NCBI RefSeq assembly: GCF_015223105.1
Contig: NZ_JADFTZ010000004.1
Location: 1 to 64,000, forward strand
Reading direction: 5' to 3'
DNA length: 64,000 nt
From: Flavobacterium proteolyticum
Lineage (GTDB): Bacteria; Bacteroidota; Bacteroidia; Flavobacteriales; Flavobacteriaceae
Part shown: positions 44,078 through 53,421 of the stretch, piece after piece
How positions within the stretch are numbered: position 1 is the stretch's first letter
Layout of the letters: each line of letters starts with the position of its first letter
Translations under genes and position numbers: made by a program
Notes under the pieces: generated by a model
The model's database searches: none
What the model was told of the DNA's origin: nothing
Seen by the model: the letters and a program-made list of their open reading frames with translations, nothing else

Positions 44078-45358
44078 ATGTCAGTTTTAGAAAAAATGAG
44101 TTCGGCTGAAGCGATTGCATTAGAAGACAAACACGGTGCGCACAATTATCATCCACTACCAGTAGTTTTGAGTAGAGGAGAAGGAGTTTATGTTTGGGAC
44201 GTAGAAGGAAAAAAATATTACGATTTTCTTTCGGCTTATTCTGCTGTAAATCAAGGACATTGTCATCCAAAAATTGTAGGAGCAATGGTAGAGCAAGCAC
44301 AAACGTTAACCTTAACATCAAGAGCATTTTACAACGATAAATTAGGGGTTTACGAACAATTTGTCACGAACTATTTCGGATTCGATAAAGTATTACCAAT
44401 GAACACAGGAGCAGAAGCAGTGGAAACCGCTTTAAAATTGTGTAGAAAATGGGCATACGAGAAAAAAGGAATAAATGAAAATGATGCACAAATTATCGTT
44501 TGTGACGGTAACTTCCACGGAAGAACTACAACAATCATTTCATTCTCAAACGACGAAAACGCACGTAAAAACTTCGGACCTTACACGGCAGGATTTATCA
44601 GTATTCCTTATGATGATATCGATGCTTTAGAAAAAGCAGTGAATTCTTCAAAAAATATTGCAGGATTCTTAGTAGAACCTATTCAAGGTGAAGCAGGAGT
44701 TTATACTCCTTCTGAAGATTTTATCAAAAAAGCAAAAGCAATTTGTGAAGCCAATAACGTTTTATTTATCGCAGACGAAGTACAAACAGGTATCGCTAGA
44801 ACAGGTTCGTTATTAGCGGTTTGTGGAAATTGTTCTTGTGAAGCAAAATGTGAAAAACAAGCAACATACACCCAACCTGATATTTTGATTTTAGGAAAAG
44901 CGTTATCAGGTGGAGCTTATCCAGTTTCGGCAGTTTTGGCAAATGATAGCATTATGAATGTTATCAAACCAGGACAACACGGTTCTACTTTTGGAGGAAA
45001 TCCAGTAGCAGCTGCGGTTGCTATGGCGGCTTTAGAAGTAGTTTCTGAAGAAAGTCTATCTCAAAACGCTAGAAAATTAGGAAAAATCTTCCGTGAAGAA
45101 TTAGGTAAATTTATCGAAACTTCAAACATTGCTACTTTAGTAAGAGGTAAAGGATTACTAAACGCAGTTGTTATCAATGATACTGAAGAAAGCGACACGG
45201 CTTGGAATATTTGTGTTCGTTTAGCTGAAAACGGTTTATTAGCAAAACCAACACACGGAAACATCATTCGTTTTGCTCCGCCGTTAGTTATGACAGAAGC
45301 ACAATTGAGAGATTGCGTTTCAATTATCATCACTACTTTAAAAGAGTTCGAAAAATAA
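44078..45358 (+). CDS. rocD: Ornithine aminotransferase
   Basis: 426 residues, PLP-dependent class III. Converts ornithine plus 2-oxoglutarate to glutamate-5-semialdehyde; the product feeds proC (58.5 kb). Seen: YHPLPVVLSRGEGVYVWDVE, MNTGAEAVETALKLCRKWAY, DGNFHGRTTTIISFS, LVEPIQGEAGV, IADEVQTGIARTG, LILGKALSGGAYPVSA with the PLP Lys. Residues 249-258 contain an inserted Cys cluster (C249, C252, C254, C258; CxxCxCxxxC) that ordinary OAT proteins lack, possibly a metal site. Confidence 0.95.
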   Translation: MSVLEKMSSAEAIALEDKHGAHNYHPLPVVLSRGEGVYVWDVEGKKYYDFLSAYSAVNQGHCHPKIVGAMVEQAQTLTLTSRAFYNDKLGVYEQFVTNYFGFDKVLPMNTGAEAVETALKLCRKWAYEKKGINENDAQIIVCDGNFHGRTTTIISFSNDENARKNFGPYTAGFISIPYDDIDALEKAVNSSKNIAGFLVEPIQGEAGVYTPSEDFIKKAKAICEANNVLFIADEVQTGIARTGSLLAVCGNCSCEAKCEKQATYTQPDILILGKALSGGAYPVSAVLANDSIMNVIKPGQHGSTFGGNPVAAAVAMAALEVVSEESLSQNARKLGKIFREELGKFIETSNIATLVRGKGLLNAVVINDTEESDTAWNICVRLAENGLLAKPTHGNIIRFAPPLVMTEAQLRDCVSIIITTLKEFEK

Positions 45359-45377
45359 ATCATTGCTTAGTAAATAT

Positions 45378-45401
45378 AAATCCCGATGAAAGTCGGGATT
45401 T
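45378..45401 (+). terminator. Terminator of rocD
   Basis: 9-bp stem AAATCCCGA / TCGGGATTT, 6-base loop, followed by T-rich sequence. Confidence 0.85.
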
Positions 45402-45456
45402 TTTATTTTACATACTTATTTGTTACATTATGCGTTTTATATTAAAAATAACAGTT

Positions 45457-46230
45457 ATGATTCGATTTTTACTTTGCTTTTTTCTGCTTTCTACAGTAGC
45501 ATTTTCCCAAGCTAAATTTACAGTGTATTTTGATACGGATTCTTATCAATTAAATTCTTTAGAATTAAATCGATTAGATGTTTTTCTTAAAAATAAAGAT
45601 TTGAAATTCATCAAAATAATTGGATTTTGCGATTACCGAGCAACTAATAGTTACAATGATACTTTAGCGCTCAACAGAGCTAATTACGTGTATCATATTA
45701 TTGAAAAAGTAACCAATCAAAAGCAAATTGAAATTGAAAGCAAAGGAGAAAATTTCACACAAAACTCCGATTTAAAACTGAATCGAAAAGTAGAGATTTT
45801 CTATGAAGTATTAGAAACAGATAAGACGCTTCCAAAAGACGATAAGAAAAACTTATCACAACAAGTGTCAACAGCAAAAGTGGGTGATAAATTAATTCTA
45901 AAGAATTTACATTTCTACAATCGTTCTGGAATTTTTGTTCCTGAATCGCGTCCTGTTTTAGAAGAATTATTGAAAATCATGTTGGCTAATCCGAATTTGA
46001 AAATAGAAATTCAAGGGCATATTTGTTGTCAAATAGGTACTGATGTAGAAGATACTGCAAAAGTTAGAGCATTAGCAGTTTATAATTATCTGATAAATAA
46101 TGGAGTTAATAAAAACCGATTGAGTTATAAAAGTTTTGGTAGTTCAAAGCCGATTCATATCATTCCAGAAAATAACGAAGACGAGCGAAACGAAAATAGG
46201 AGAGTAGAAATTCAAATTATTGCCAATTAA
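45457..46230 (+). CDS. Double OmpA-domain protein, paralogue 1
   Basis: 257 residues: signal peptide MIRFLLCFFLLSTVAFSQ, an N-terminal degenerate OmpA-like module (about 20-125) and a C-terminal one (about 145-257). In module 1 the peptidoglycan-binding Asp is kept (GFCDY, Asp59) with Arg in LNRANYV. In module 2 the equivalent Asp is replaced: GHICC at 187-191. Ends RNENRRVEIQI. Start 45457 gives a signal like the paralogues; ATG 45430 is also possible. No barrel domain, so a soluble or weakly anchored periplasmic protein. First of three tandem paralogues. Confidence 0.85.
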   Translation: MIRFLLCFFLLSTVAFSQAKFTVYFDTDSYQLNSLELNRLDVFLKNKDLKFIKIIGFCDYRATNSYNDTLALNRANYVYHIIEKVTNQKQIEIESKGENFTQNSDLKLNRKVEIFYEVLETDKTLPKDDKKNLSQQVSTAKVGDKLILKNLHFYNRSGIFVPESRPVLEELLKIMLANPNLKIEIQGHICCQIGTDVEDTAKVRALAVYNYLINNGVNKNRLSYKSFGSSKPIHIIPENNEDERNENRRVEIQIIAN

Positions 46231-46328
46231 GTTTAAATTAATTTTATTTTAATGTGTTGTAAATTAATTTATTAAGTAAAATAAAAAGTTCTTTTCCTGA
46301 ATAAGTTTTTTTAATACTTTTATTTTTT

Positions 46329-46336
46329 TATATTCG
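46329..46336 (+). promoter_or_regulatory. -7-like box (TATATTCG) of paralogue 2
   Basis: Same TAnnTTCG form as before tRNA-Ala, 19 bp before the ATG at 46356. Confidence 0.5.
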
Positions 46337-46355
46337 TTACATTAAAATACCCTAA

Positions 46356-47249
46356 ATGAAATACGTATTACTGCTGTTTGGACTACTACTTTCAGCACAA
46401 GAAAAGGCGAGTTTTTATTTTGATTTTGATCAAGATACGTTTAACCCAAAGCAAAACGAATTGTTTATGTCTTGGTTGAACAAAGACCAAAACCGCGAAA
46501 TTCTAGTAATAAATGGGTATTGCGATTGGTACGGAACTTTTGACTACAATGATACCTTAGCTTATAAACGAATTAATACGGTTCAAGAACAACTCAAAAC
46601 AAAAGTAAATTCTTCTATTTTTTTTAGTGAAAATTTAAAGATTAAAGGTTTCGGTGAAAGAGTTCAAACTCGAAAAGAAAGACGTTATAACAGAAGAGTT
46701 GACGTTTTTTACAAGGTAATTCCAAACAAAATAATAGTTGAAAAACCTGTGGTTTACGACGATCCAGTTGTTTATACAGGACAAAAAATTTCGGACGACC
46801 CAAAACCCTTTAAACAAATTGATACCGAATTACAACCTGTTGATCCAGAAGAATTAGTGCATCTTGAAGCAATTCCAAATCGTTATGAAAATGCTAAAGT
46901 GGGAGATAAGCTGGTGATGAATAATTTGTATTTCTATGATCGTTCTGGGATTTTCGTTCCAGAATCGTTACCAGTAATGGAAGAATTATTACAATTTATG
47001 GTAACGCATCCAAAGGTAAAAATAGAAATTCAAGGACATATTTGTTGTCAATTAGGAGAAGATCCAGAAGATATTGCTTTAGTAAGAGCTATTGCAGTTC
47101 ATAATTACTTAGTAGCAAATGATATCGATGATACCCGATTACAATATAAAAGTTTTGGAAGTACACAACCAATTCACAAAATTCCAGAAAAAAACGAAAA
47201 AGAAAGAAACGAAAATCGTAGAGTAGAAATACTTATCTTAGAGAATTAA
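46356..47249 (+). CDS. Double OmpA-domain protein, paralogue 2
   Basis: 297 residues: signal peptide (MKYVLLLFGLLLSAQ), module 1 with GYCDW (Asp57) and Arg in YKRINTV, an ~50-residue linker (PVVYDDPVVYTGQK, acidic), module 2 with GHICC at 227-231, VRAIAVHNYL and the end ENRRVEILILEN. Close in sequence to paralogue 1 (NLHFYNRSGIFVPES vs NLYFYDRSGIFVPES). Same probable periplasmic location. Confidence 0.87.
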   Translation: MKYVLLLFGLLLSAQEKASFYFDFDQDTFNPKQNELFMSWLNKDQNREILVINGYCDWYGTFDYNDTLAYKRINTVQEQLKTKVNSSIFFSENLKIKGFGERVQTRKERRYNRRVDVFYKVIPNKIIVEKPVVYDDPVVYTGQKISDDPKPFKQIDTELQPVDPEELVHLEAIPNRYENAKVGDKLVMNNLYFYDRSGIFVPESLPVMEELLQFMVTHPKVKIEIQGHICCQLGEDPEDIALVRAIAVHNYLVANDIDDTRLQYKSFGSTQPIHKIPEKNEKERNENRRVEILILEN

Positions 47250-47291
47250 TTTTTGGCATAGTTCTTCGTTTTATTTTATAAACATGATTTC

Positions 47292-48113
47292 ATGAAATAT
47301 TTTTTTTCCTATATAGTATTTGTATTGTTTCAAATGACCTTTGCTCAAGAGCAAGCTGTGTTTTATTTTGACAACAATAAATTTGAATTAAACAAAGTAG
47401 AAGCAGCCAAACTTCAAAAATGGATTGCTGAAAATAAAACCTCAAAAATTTTGTCTATTACAGGTTCAACAGATGAAGTGGGAAGTACTGGATTTAATGA
47501 TACTTTGTCTCAAAAACGAGTAAGTCATATCTTCAATCAAATCAAAGGAAAAGTTAACATCAGACCCGATTTTAAAAGTATTTCTCTTGGTGAAAAAGGT
47601 GCCACTTCCGCTAATAAAGCGGAAAACAGAAAAGCGATTATTCATTATTTATTAGAAAAAGATTTAGATAAAGAAGATGAGGTTTTAGGAATTAAAGAAG
47701 CTGAACCAGAAGTAATAATTCCAGATGATGCACCATTAGCTGAAAAAGTAAAATTGGCAAAAGTTGGAACGAAAATCACTTTAAAAAATATCAATTTCTA
47801 TCAAAATACTTTCGCAACAATGCCCGAATCGCAAGGAACTTTGTACGATTTGTTGTTTGTAATGCAAAATAATCCTGAGCTAATAATCGAAATTCAAGGT
47901 CATATTTGTTGTATTGATAAAGATTATCGAAATTTGTCTACTGATAGAGCAAAACAAATTAAGCGTTTTCTCGTTTATAATGGTATTCAGGATTATCGAG
48001 TAAAAACAAAAGGATTTGGAGTTTCACAACCTATTTATCCAATTCCAGAAGCTACTCCAGAGCAAGCTGCTGCTAATCGTAGGGTAGAAATTGAAATTTT
48101 AAGTAAAAAATAA
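47292..48113 (+). CDS. Double OmpA-domain protein, paralogue 3
   Basis: 273 residues. Signal peptide (LFQMTFAQ cleavage), module 1 with GSTDEVGSTG (Asp61; the most OmpA-like), module 2 with GHICC at 203-207, TDRAKQIKRFL and NRRVEIEIL. The stop overlaps the ATG of the following lipoprotein gene by one base, so the two are coupled. Confidence 0.87.
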   Translation: MKYFFSYIVFVLFQMTFAQEQAVFYFDNNKFELNKVEAAKLQKWIAENKTSKILSITGSTDEVGSTGFNDTLSQKRVSHIFNQIKGKVNIRPDFKSISLGEKGATSANKAENRKAIIHYLLEKDLDKEDEVLGIKEAEPEVIIPDDAPLAEKVKLAKVGTKITLKNINFYQNTFATMPESQGTLYDLLFVMQNNPELIIEIQGHICCIDKDYRNLSTDRAKQIKRFLVYNGIQDYRVKTKGFGVSQPIYPIPEATPEQAAANRRVEIEILSKK

Positions 48114-48559
48114 TGAGAAACATACTTGGTTTATTTTTGATAGTAATCGCAACTTCATTAGTAAGTTGTAACGATGAGTGTAATGAAGGTGAAAAAGCTA
48201 CGCCAGCTTCTTTCTTTGTTGAAATTGTCGATGAAACTTCAGGAGAAAATGTATTTGAAAATGAAACATATACATCGCAACAGATTACCATTCAAGATAT
48301 AGATGAAGTTGCAATTCCGTATGAATTTATAGAAAGTTCAAATATTATTCAAATATTTCCATCAGTTGTAAATCCAACAGGTAATTCGTTCGTAATTAAA
48401 CTAAATAACGAAACAACTTTGCAAATGGATGAAATTAATGTTACTTATGATGTTTTTTCAAGTGTTGGGGAATGTTTTACTACGTTTAAAATTGAGAATA
48501 TTTTGTTCCCAAACAATACATCAGAATTGGTTGAAAGTGTTCATGTTATAAAAATTTAA
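48113..48559 (+). CDS. Putative lipoprotein linked to the OmpA genes
   Basis: 148 residues. Lipobox TSLVSC (Cys19) followed by NDECNEGE. Mature part is a beta-rich single domain (YEFIESSNIIQIFPS, FVIKLNNETTLQMDEI). Resembles in outline the DUF6452-like lipoprotein at 40553 (signal, Cys pair, strand pattern). Co-translated with paralogue 3. Function unknown. Confidence 0.83.
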   Translation: MRNILGLFLIVIATSLVSCNDECNEGEKATPASFFVEIVDETSGENVFENETYTSQQITIQDIDEVAIPYEFIESSNIIQIFPSVVNPTGNSFVIKLNNETTLQMDEINVTYDVFSSVGECFTTFKIENILFPNNTSELVESVHVIKI

Positions 48560-48600
48560 CAAATTCTAAATTCATACTTCTAAATTCTAAATTTTAGAAC

Positions 48601-48608
48601 TATCTTTG
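48601..48608 (+). promoter_or_regulatory. -7 box (TATCTTTG) of the purM-like gene
   Basis: Exact TAnnTTTG; the mRNA leader that follows is nearly all CAA repeat (CACAACAACAACAACAC) up to the ATG at 48638. Confidence 0.75.
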
Positions 48609-48637
48609 CGCCACAACAACAACAACACACTACATAC

Positions 48638-49816
48638 ATGAGTTCTGATACGAGCAAACGCTACAATTTAAGAGGAGTTTCGGCTTCTAAAGAAGATGTG
48701 CACCAAGCTATCAAAAACATCGACAAAGGCTTATTTCCAAAAGCATTTTGTAAAATCATCCCAGATTATTTAACAAACGACGACCAATATTGCATCATTA
48801 TGCATGCGGATGGAGCAGGTACAAAATCTTCCTTAGCTTACATGTATTGGAAAGAAACTGGCGATATTTCAGTTTGGAAAGGAATTGCTCAAGATGCTCT
48901 AATCATGAATATTGATGATTTATTATGTGTCGGAGCAACTGATAATATTCTACTTTCATCAACTATCGGAAGAAATAAAAATCTAATTCCAGGTGAAGTT
49001 ATTTCAGCCATCATCAATGGAACAGAAGAATTAATTTCGGAATTAAAAAATCACGGAGTTACCATTCACTCAACCGGTGGTGAAACTGCTGATGTGGGCG
49101 ATTTAGTTCGTACCATTATTGTAGATTCAACAGTTACAGTTCGAATGAAACGTGCTGAAGTAGTTGATAATGCTAACATTCAAGCTGGAGATGTAATTGT
49201 AGGATTGGCTTCTTTTGGACAAGCAACTTACGAAAAAGAATATAACGGCGGAATGGGAAGCAACGGCTTAACTTCGGCACGTCATGATGTTTTTGCGAAA
49301 TATTTAGCGGAGAAATATCCAGAAAGTTTTGATGCTTCAGTTCCAAATGAATTAGTGTATTCAGGTCAAACTAAATTGACAGATACTGTTGAAAATAGTC
49401 CAATAGACGCTGGAAAATTAGTGCTTTCTCCAACGAGAACGTATGCGCCAGTTATCAAAAAAATTCTATCAAAATACAATTCCAATCAAATTCACGGAAT
49501 GGTTCATTGTTCTGGTGGTGCACAAACAAAGGTGCTTCACTTCGTTGATAACGTTCACGTGATTAAAGATAATTTATTTCCAGTACCACCATTATTTAAA
49601 CTGATTCAAGAAAATTCTAAAACGGATTGGAAAGAAATGTACCAAGTTTTCAATTGTGGTCACCGTATGGAAATTTACGTTCCTGCCGAAGTAGCACAAG
49701 ACATTATCGAAATTTCAAAATCCTTCAACATCGATGCACAAATCGTTGGAAGAGTAGAGAAGTCAGATAGTAAGAAATTAACAATTACATCGGAATACGG
49801 AACGTTTGAATATTAA
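48638..49816 (+). CDS. purM: AIR synthase (phosphoribosylformylglycinamidine cyclo-ligase)-like
   Basis: 392 residues, the longer Bacteroidetes form. PurM-like ATP-grasp-type fold that makes aminoimidazole ribonucleotide in purine synthesis. Seen: ADGAGTKSSLAYMYWKET, GIAQDALIMNIDDLLCVGAT, STGGETADVGDLVRTIIVDS, VGLASFGQATYEKEYNGGMG and MVHCSGGAQTKVLHFVD. guaA follows 72 bp on, supporting a purine role. The spacer between them carries a 20-bp perfect palindrome that may terminate or attenuate. Confidence 0.9.
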   Translation: MSSDTSKRYNLRGVSASKEDVHQAIKNIDKGLFPKAFCKIIPDYLTNDDQYCIIMHADGAGTKSSLAYMYWKETGDISVWKGIAQDALIMNIDDLLCVGATDNILLSSTIGRNKNLIPGEVISAIINGTEELISELKNHGVTIHSTGGETADVGDLVRTIIVDSTVTVRMKRAEVVDNANIQAGDVIVGLASFGQATYEKEYNGGMGSNGLTSARHDVFAKYLAEKYPESFDASVPNELVYSGQTKLTDTVENSPIDAGKLVLSPTRTYAPVIKKILSKYNSNQIHGMVHCSGGAQTKVLHFVDNVHVIKDNLFPVPPLFKLIQENSKTDWKEMYQVFNCGHRMEIYVPAEVAQDIIEISKSFNIDAQIVGRVEKSDSKKLTITSEYGTFEY

Positions 49817-49823
49817 TCTGTAG

Positions 49824-49843
49824 AGACAAGTCATGACTTGTCT
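49824..49843 (+). terminator. Perfect 20-bp palindrome behind purM
   Basis: AGACAAGTCATGACTTGTCT, followed by TTCTGTTTTT. Works as a weak terminator in shape; the same word is known to me as a dispersed spacer repeat in other bacteria, so REP-like origin is possible. Confidence 0.6.
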
Positions 49844-49888
49844 TTCTGTTTTTAATGAAATTAAAATTTACAACACAACAACAATAAA

Positions 49889-51421
49889 ATGCAACACAAC
49901 GTATTAATTTTAGATTTCGGTTCGCAATACACCCAATTAATTGCCCGAAGAGTAAGAGAATTAAACATTTTCTGCGAGATTTTTCCATTCGATAAAATTC
50001 CAGCAGATTTATCATCATACAAAGCCGTAATCTTAGGCGGAAGTCCATGCTCAGTTCGTTCTGAAGAAGCGCTTCACCCAGATTTATCTCAAATTAGAGG
50101 TAAAATGCCGTTATTGGCAGTTTGTTACGGAGCACAATATTTAGCTCATTTTTCAGGTGGAGAAGTTGCGGCTTCAAACACAAGAGAATATGGTAGAGCG
50201 AATCTTTCCTACATCAAAGAAAACGAAGTGTTTTTAGAAGGTGTTTCGGAAAATAGTCAAGTTTGGATGAGTCATTCGGATTCTATCAAGAAATTACCGA
50301 CAAATGGGGTAATGATAGCGAGTACAAAAGACGTAGAAAACGCTGCCTATAAAATTGAAGGCGAAACAACTTATGCAATCCAATTTCACCCAGAAGTATA
50401 TCATTCAACAGATGGAAAACAAATGTTGGAGAACTTCTTAGTGAAAATTGCAAAAGTGCCTCAAAATTTCACGCCAAATGCTTTCGTTGAAGAAGTGGTT
50501 GCTGAAATGAAAGCTAAAATCGGAAACGATAAAGTAGTTTTAGGACTTTCGGGTGGTGTAGATTCAACTGTAGCAGCAGTTTTATTGAACAAAGCAATTG
50601 GAGAAAACTTATACTGTATTTTCGTAAACAACGGATTATTACGTAAAAACGAATTCCAAAATGTACTAAATCAGTACAAAGGAATGGGCTTAAATGTAAA
50701 AGGAGTAGATGCTTCGGCACGCTTTTTGGATGCATTAGCTGGGTTAGATGATCCAGAAGCAAAACGTAAAGCTATTGGAAAAGCGTTCATTGAAGTTTTT
50801 GATGATGAAGCACACCAATTAACCGATGTAAAATGGTTAGGTCAAGGTACAATTTATCCTGATGTTATTGAATCAGTTTCAGCAACAGGCGGACCTTCAG
50901 CAACAATTAAATCGCATCACAACGTAGGTGGATTACCTGATTTTATGAAATTGCAAGTGGTAGAACCTTTACGAATGTTATTCAAAGATGAGGTACGTAG
51001 AGTAGGAAGAAGTTTAGGAATCGACGAAGAATTATTAGGTCGTCATCCTTTCCCAGGACCAGGATTAGCGATTCGTATTTTAGGTGATATCACAGCGGAA
51101 AAAGTAGCTATTTTGCAAGAAGTAGATGCCGTTTTCATCAACGGATTAAAAGAACACGGATTATACGATAAAGTATGGCAAGCAGGAGCCATATTGTTAC
51201 CGGTAAATAGTGTTGGAGTAATGGGTGATGAGCGCACTTACGAAAAAGTGGTTGCCTTACGCGCAGTAGAATCTACAGATGGAATGACAGCAGATTGGGT
51301 ACATTTACCGTATGAGTTTTTAATGAAGATTTCTAATGAAATTATAAATAACGTTAGAGGGGTGAACCGAGTGGTGTATGACATCAGTTCGAAACCACCT
51401 GCAACGATAGAATGGGAATAA
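49889..51421 (+). CDS. guaA: GMP synthase (glutamine-hydrolysing)
   Basis: 510 residues. XMP to GMP. Class I amidotransferase domain with nucleophilic Cys in [17 protein letters not shown] and [10 protein letters not shown]-loop [18 protein letters not shown]-terminal dimerisation region [20 protein letters not shown] and ending [17 protein letters not shown]. Leader ACAACACAACAACAATAAA precedes the ATG. Confidence 0.98.
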   Translation: MQHNVLILDFGSQYTQLIARRVRELNIFCEIFPFDKIPADLSSYKAVILGGSPCSVRSEEALHPDLSQIRGKMPLLAVCYGAQYLAHFSGGEVAASNTREYGRANLSYIKENEVFLEGVSENSQVWMSHSDSIKKLPTNGVMIASTKDVENAAYKIEGETTYAIQFHPEVYHSTDGKQMLENFLVKIAKVPQNFTPNAFVEEVVAEMKAKIGNDKVVLGLSGGVDSTVAAVLLNKAIGENLYCIFVNNGLLRKNEFQNVLNQYKGMGLNVKGVDASARFLDALAGLDDPEAKRKAIGKAFIEVFDDEAHQLTDVKWLGQGTIYPDVIESVSATGGPSATIKSHHNVGGLPDFMKLQVVEPLRMLFKDEVRRVGRSLGIDEELLGRHPFPGPGLAIRILGDITAEKVAILQEVDAVFINGLKEHGLYDKVWQAGAILLPVNSVGVMGDERTYEKVVALRAVESTDGMTADWVHLPYEFLMKISNEIINNVRGVNRVVYDISSKPPATIEWE

Positions 51422-51446
51422 AATAAATTTTTCAAATTCAACATAT

Positions 51447-51505
51447 AAATTTCAATAGCAATTATTTTTATTCTATTTTTACGATATAAATTGCTATTGA
51501 AATTT
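51447..51505. repeat. 17-bp perfect inverted repeat before the LysM gene
   Basis: AAATTTCAATAGCAATT (51447-51463) and its complement (51489-51505) enclose 25 bases. Located in the 113-bp gap between guaA and the LysM gene; no strong T run at its 3' end. Confidence 0.75.
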
Positions 51506-51534
51506 TTGTTTAGTATTGTTTTTAAATTAAGATT

Positions 51535-53421
51535 ATGATAAAAAGAGTTGTTTTTCTTTTCAGTTTGATTTTTCTTTTCGCTTTGCCAGTTCAATCTCAG
51601 ATTAAACATGTAGTAGCTAAAGGAGAAACCGTTTTTCAAATCGCAAAAAAATACGAGGTAACCCCTTTTGATATTTATCGATTAAATCCAGATGCGAAAA
51701 ACGGCGTTCAGGAAAACACTACTTTATTAATTCCAAAAGCAACTTCAGGCAAAGGTGTTATTCACGTTGTTGGAGAAAAAGAAACACTATTCGGAATCGC
51801 CAAAAAATATAATGTTTCAGTTGCTGATTTAGAAGCTTGGAATAAAGCCACACTTCAAAACGGCTTGAAGAAAGGACAAGAAATTTTTGTTTCAAAACCT
51901 TCTGCTGCCGATTTAAAATCAGTTTCAACTCCAGTTGTTTCAAAACCTAAAGTGGTTTCAAATGCAACAACTCATTTAGTTGAAGCTAAAGAAACAAAAT
52001 ATGGAATTGCAACCAAATATGGCTTAACGGTTACCGAATTAGAACAGTTAAATCCACAAATCGTAAGTGGGTTAAATATTGGACAAACCTTAATTTTAAA
52101 ACCAGGAGTTCAAATTAAAAAGCCTTCGAATGTAACCTTAGTTGATTATGAAGTGCAACCAAAAGAAACGCTTTACAGTCTTTCTAAAAAATTTGATATT
52201 GCACAAGGCGATTTAATCACGCTAAATCCTGATTTACAAGACGGATTGAAAATAGGAATGATTTTAAAAGTTCCTTCAAACGGAACTGTTGTTACGAAAG
52301 TAAAAGATTCAGTCTTAGTAGCTAAAAACAAAGTAAATTTACTAGCTTCTGTAGATAAATCAAAACAAAAAAACTTAGTATTGTTATTGCCGTTTAACAT
52401 CAATAAAATTGAAACAGATTCGGTTAAAACCAAGACAGAACAATTAAAAACGAATAAATTCTTAAATCTTACTCTAGATTTTTACGCAGGAGCACTTATG
52501 GCTGTCGATTCGGCTAAAGTTTTGGGATTGCCTATAAATGTTAAGGTTTATGATGTAGAAAGTACTAAATATTCTTCTAACGTAGCGTCTATTATTTCTA
52601 AAAACGATTTTGAGAATGTTGATGTGGTTGTAGGTCCTTTCCAAAATTCGGTAGTTGAAACTACAGCTCAATTACTAACAAAATATAATACACCGGTAAT
52701 TTCTCCACTTTCAAAAGAACGTGGATTGCCATTATCAAATTTATACTACACTGTTCCTTCAGAAGATCTTTTACGTGCTTCGATGTTTGATTATTTTAAA
52801 TCGAAAAACGGAAATGTGGTAGCGATTATTAGTGCTAAAAAAACAACTTCGAAAGATTTTATAACTGCAAATCATCCCGAAGTAAAGCATGCCGCTTTTA
52901 ATGATAAAGGCGCTTTAGATGTAGCACTTTTGAAAACACAATTGGTAAAAGGACAAAAGAATTTTGTATTAATGGAAATTGAAAAAGCAAGTACAATTTT
53001 AAGTATTACCAATATTTTAAAAGGATTGCAAAAAGAATATGATATTCAATTAGCAGTTTTTGAATTGTATGATGCGTTGAATTTTGAGGAAATTCCAATG
53101 AAAAACTTAGCTGATTTGAAATTGTTATTTCCATCTGCAACTAAAGTAGCTTCAACACCAGAAGAAAAGCAGTTTGAAAAGCAATTCAAGAAAATCAATA
53201 ATATTTATCCAAACGCTGCAGCTAAAAAAGGTTTCGATGTAACGTTTGATGCTTTATTGAGAATTTGCCAACCAGAAGGATTTGTAAAATCAGCAGCGAC
53301 AACCAAAACAGAATACATTGAAAACGCATTTGATTACAATTCTAGTAACGGATTAATTTCAAATAACGCAACGTATTTATTGTATTACGACAGCGATTTA
53401 ACGATTAAACAAGCACAATAA
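51535..53421 (+). CDS. LysM x4 / periplasmic-binding-fold protein
   Basis: 628 residues. Signal peptide (to about residue 22), then four LysM modules near 24-67 (HVVAKGETVFQIAKKYEV), 75-119 (HVVGEKETLFGIAKKYNV), 146-190 (HLVEAKETKYGIATKYGL) and 203-248 (YEVQPKETLYSLSKKFDI). From ~280 a type-1 periplasmic-binding fold begins (LVLLLPFNINKIETD, DVVVGPFQNSVVETTAQLL, VISPLSKERGLPLSNLYYTV), as in LivJ/LpoA-like proteins. Likely binds peptidoglycan and a ligand or synthase partner in the periplasm. The OsmC gene overlaps its stop by one base. Confidence 0.9.
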   Translation: MIKRVVFLFSLIFLFALPVQSQIKHVVAKGETVFQIAKKYEVTPFDIYRLNPDAKNGVQENTTLLIPKATSGKGVIHVVGEKETLFGIAKKYNVSVADLEAWNKATLQNGLKKGQEIFVSKPSAADLKSVSTPVVSKPKVVSNATTHLVEAKETKYGIATKYGLTVTELEQLNPQIVSGLNIGQTLILKPGVQIKKPSNVTLVDYEVQPKETLYSLSKKFDIAQGDLITLNPDLQDGLKIGMILKVPSNGTVVTKVKDSVLVAKNKVNLLASVDKSKQKNLVLLLPFNINKIETDSVKTKTEQLKTNKFLNLTLDFYAGALMAVDSAKVLGLPINVKVYDVESTKYSSNVASIISKNDFENVDVVVGPFQNSVVETTAQLLTKYNTPVISPLSKERGLPLSNLYYTVPSEDLLRASMFDYFKSKNGNVVAIISAKKTTSKDFITANHPEVKHAAFNDKGALDVALLKTQLVKGQKNFVLMEIEKASTILSITNILKGLQKEYDIQLAVFELYDALNFEEIPMKNLADLKLLFPSATKVASTPEEKQFEKQFKKINNIYPNAAAKKGFDVTFDALLRICQPEGFVKSAATTKTEYIENAFDYNSSNGLISNNATYLLYYDSDLTIKQAQ

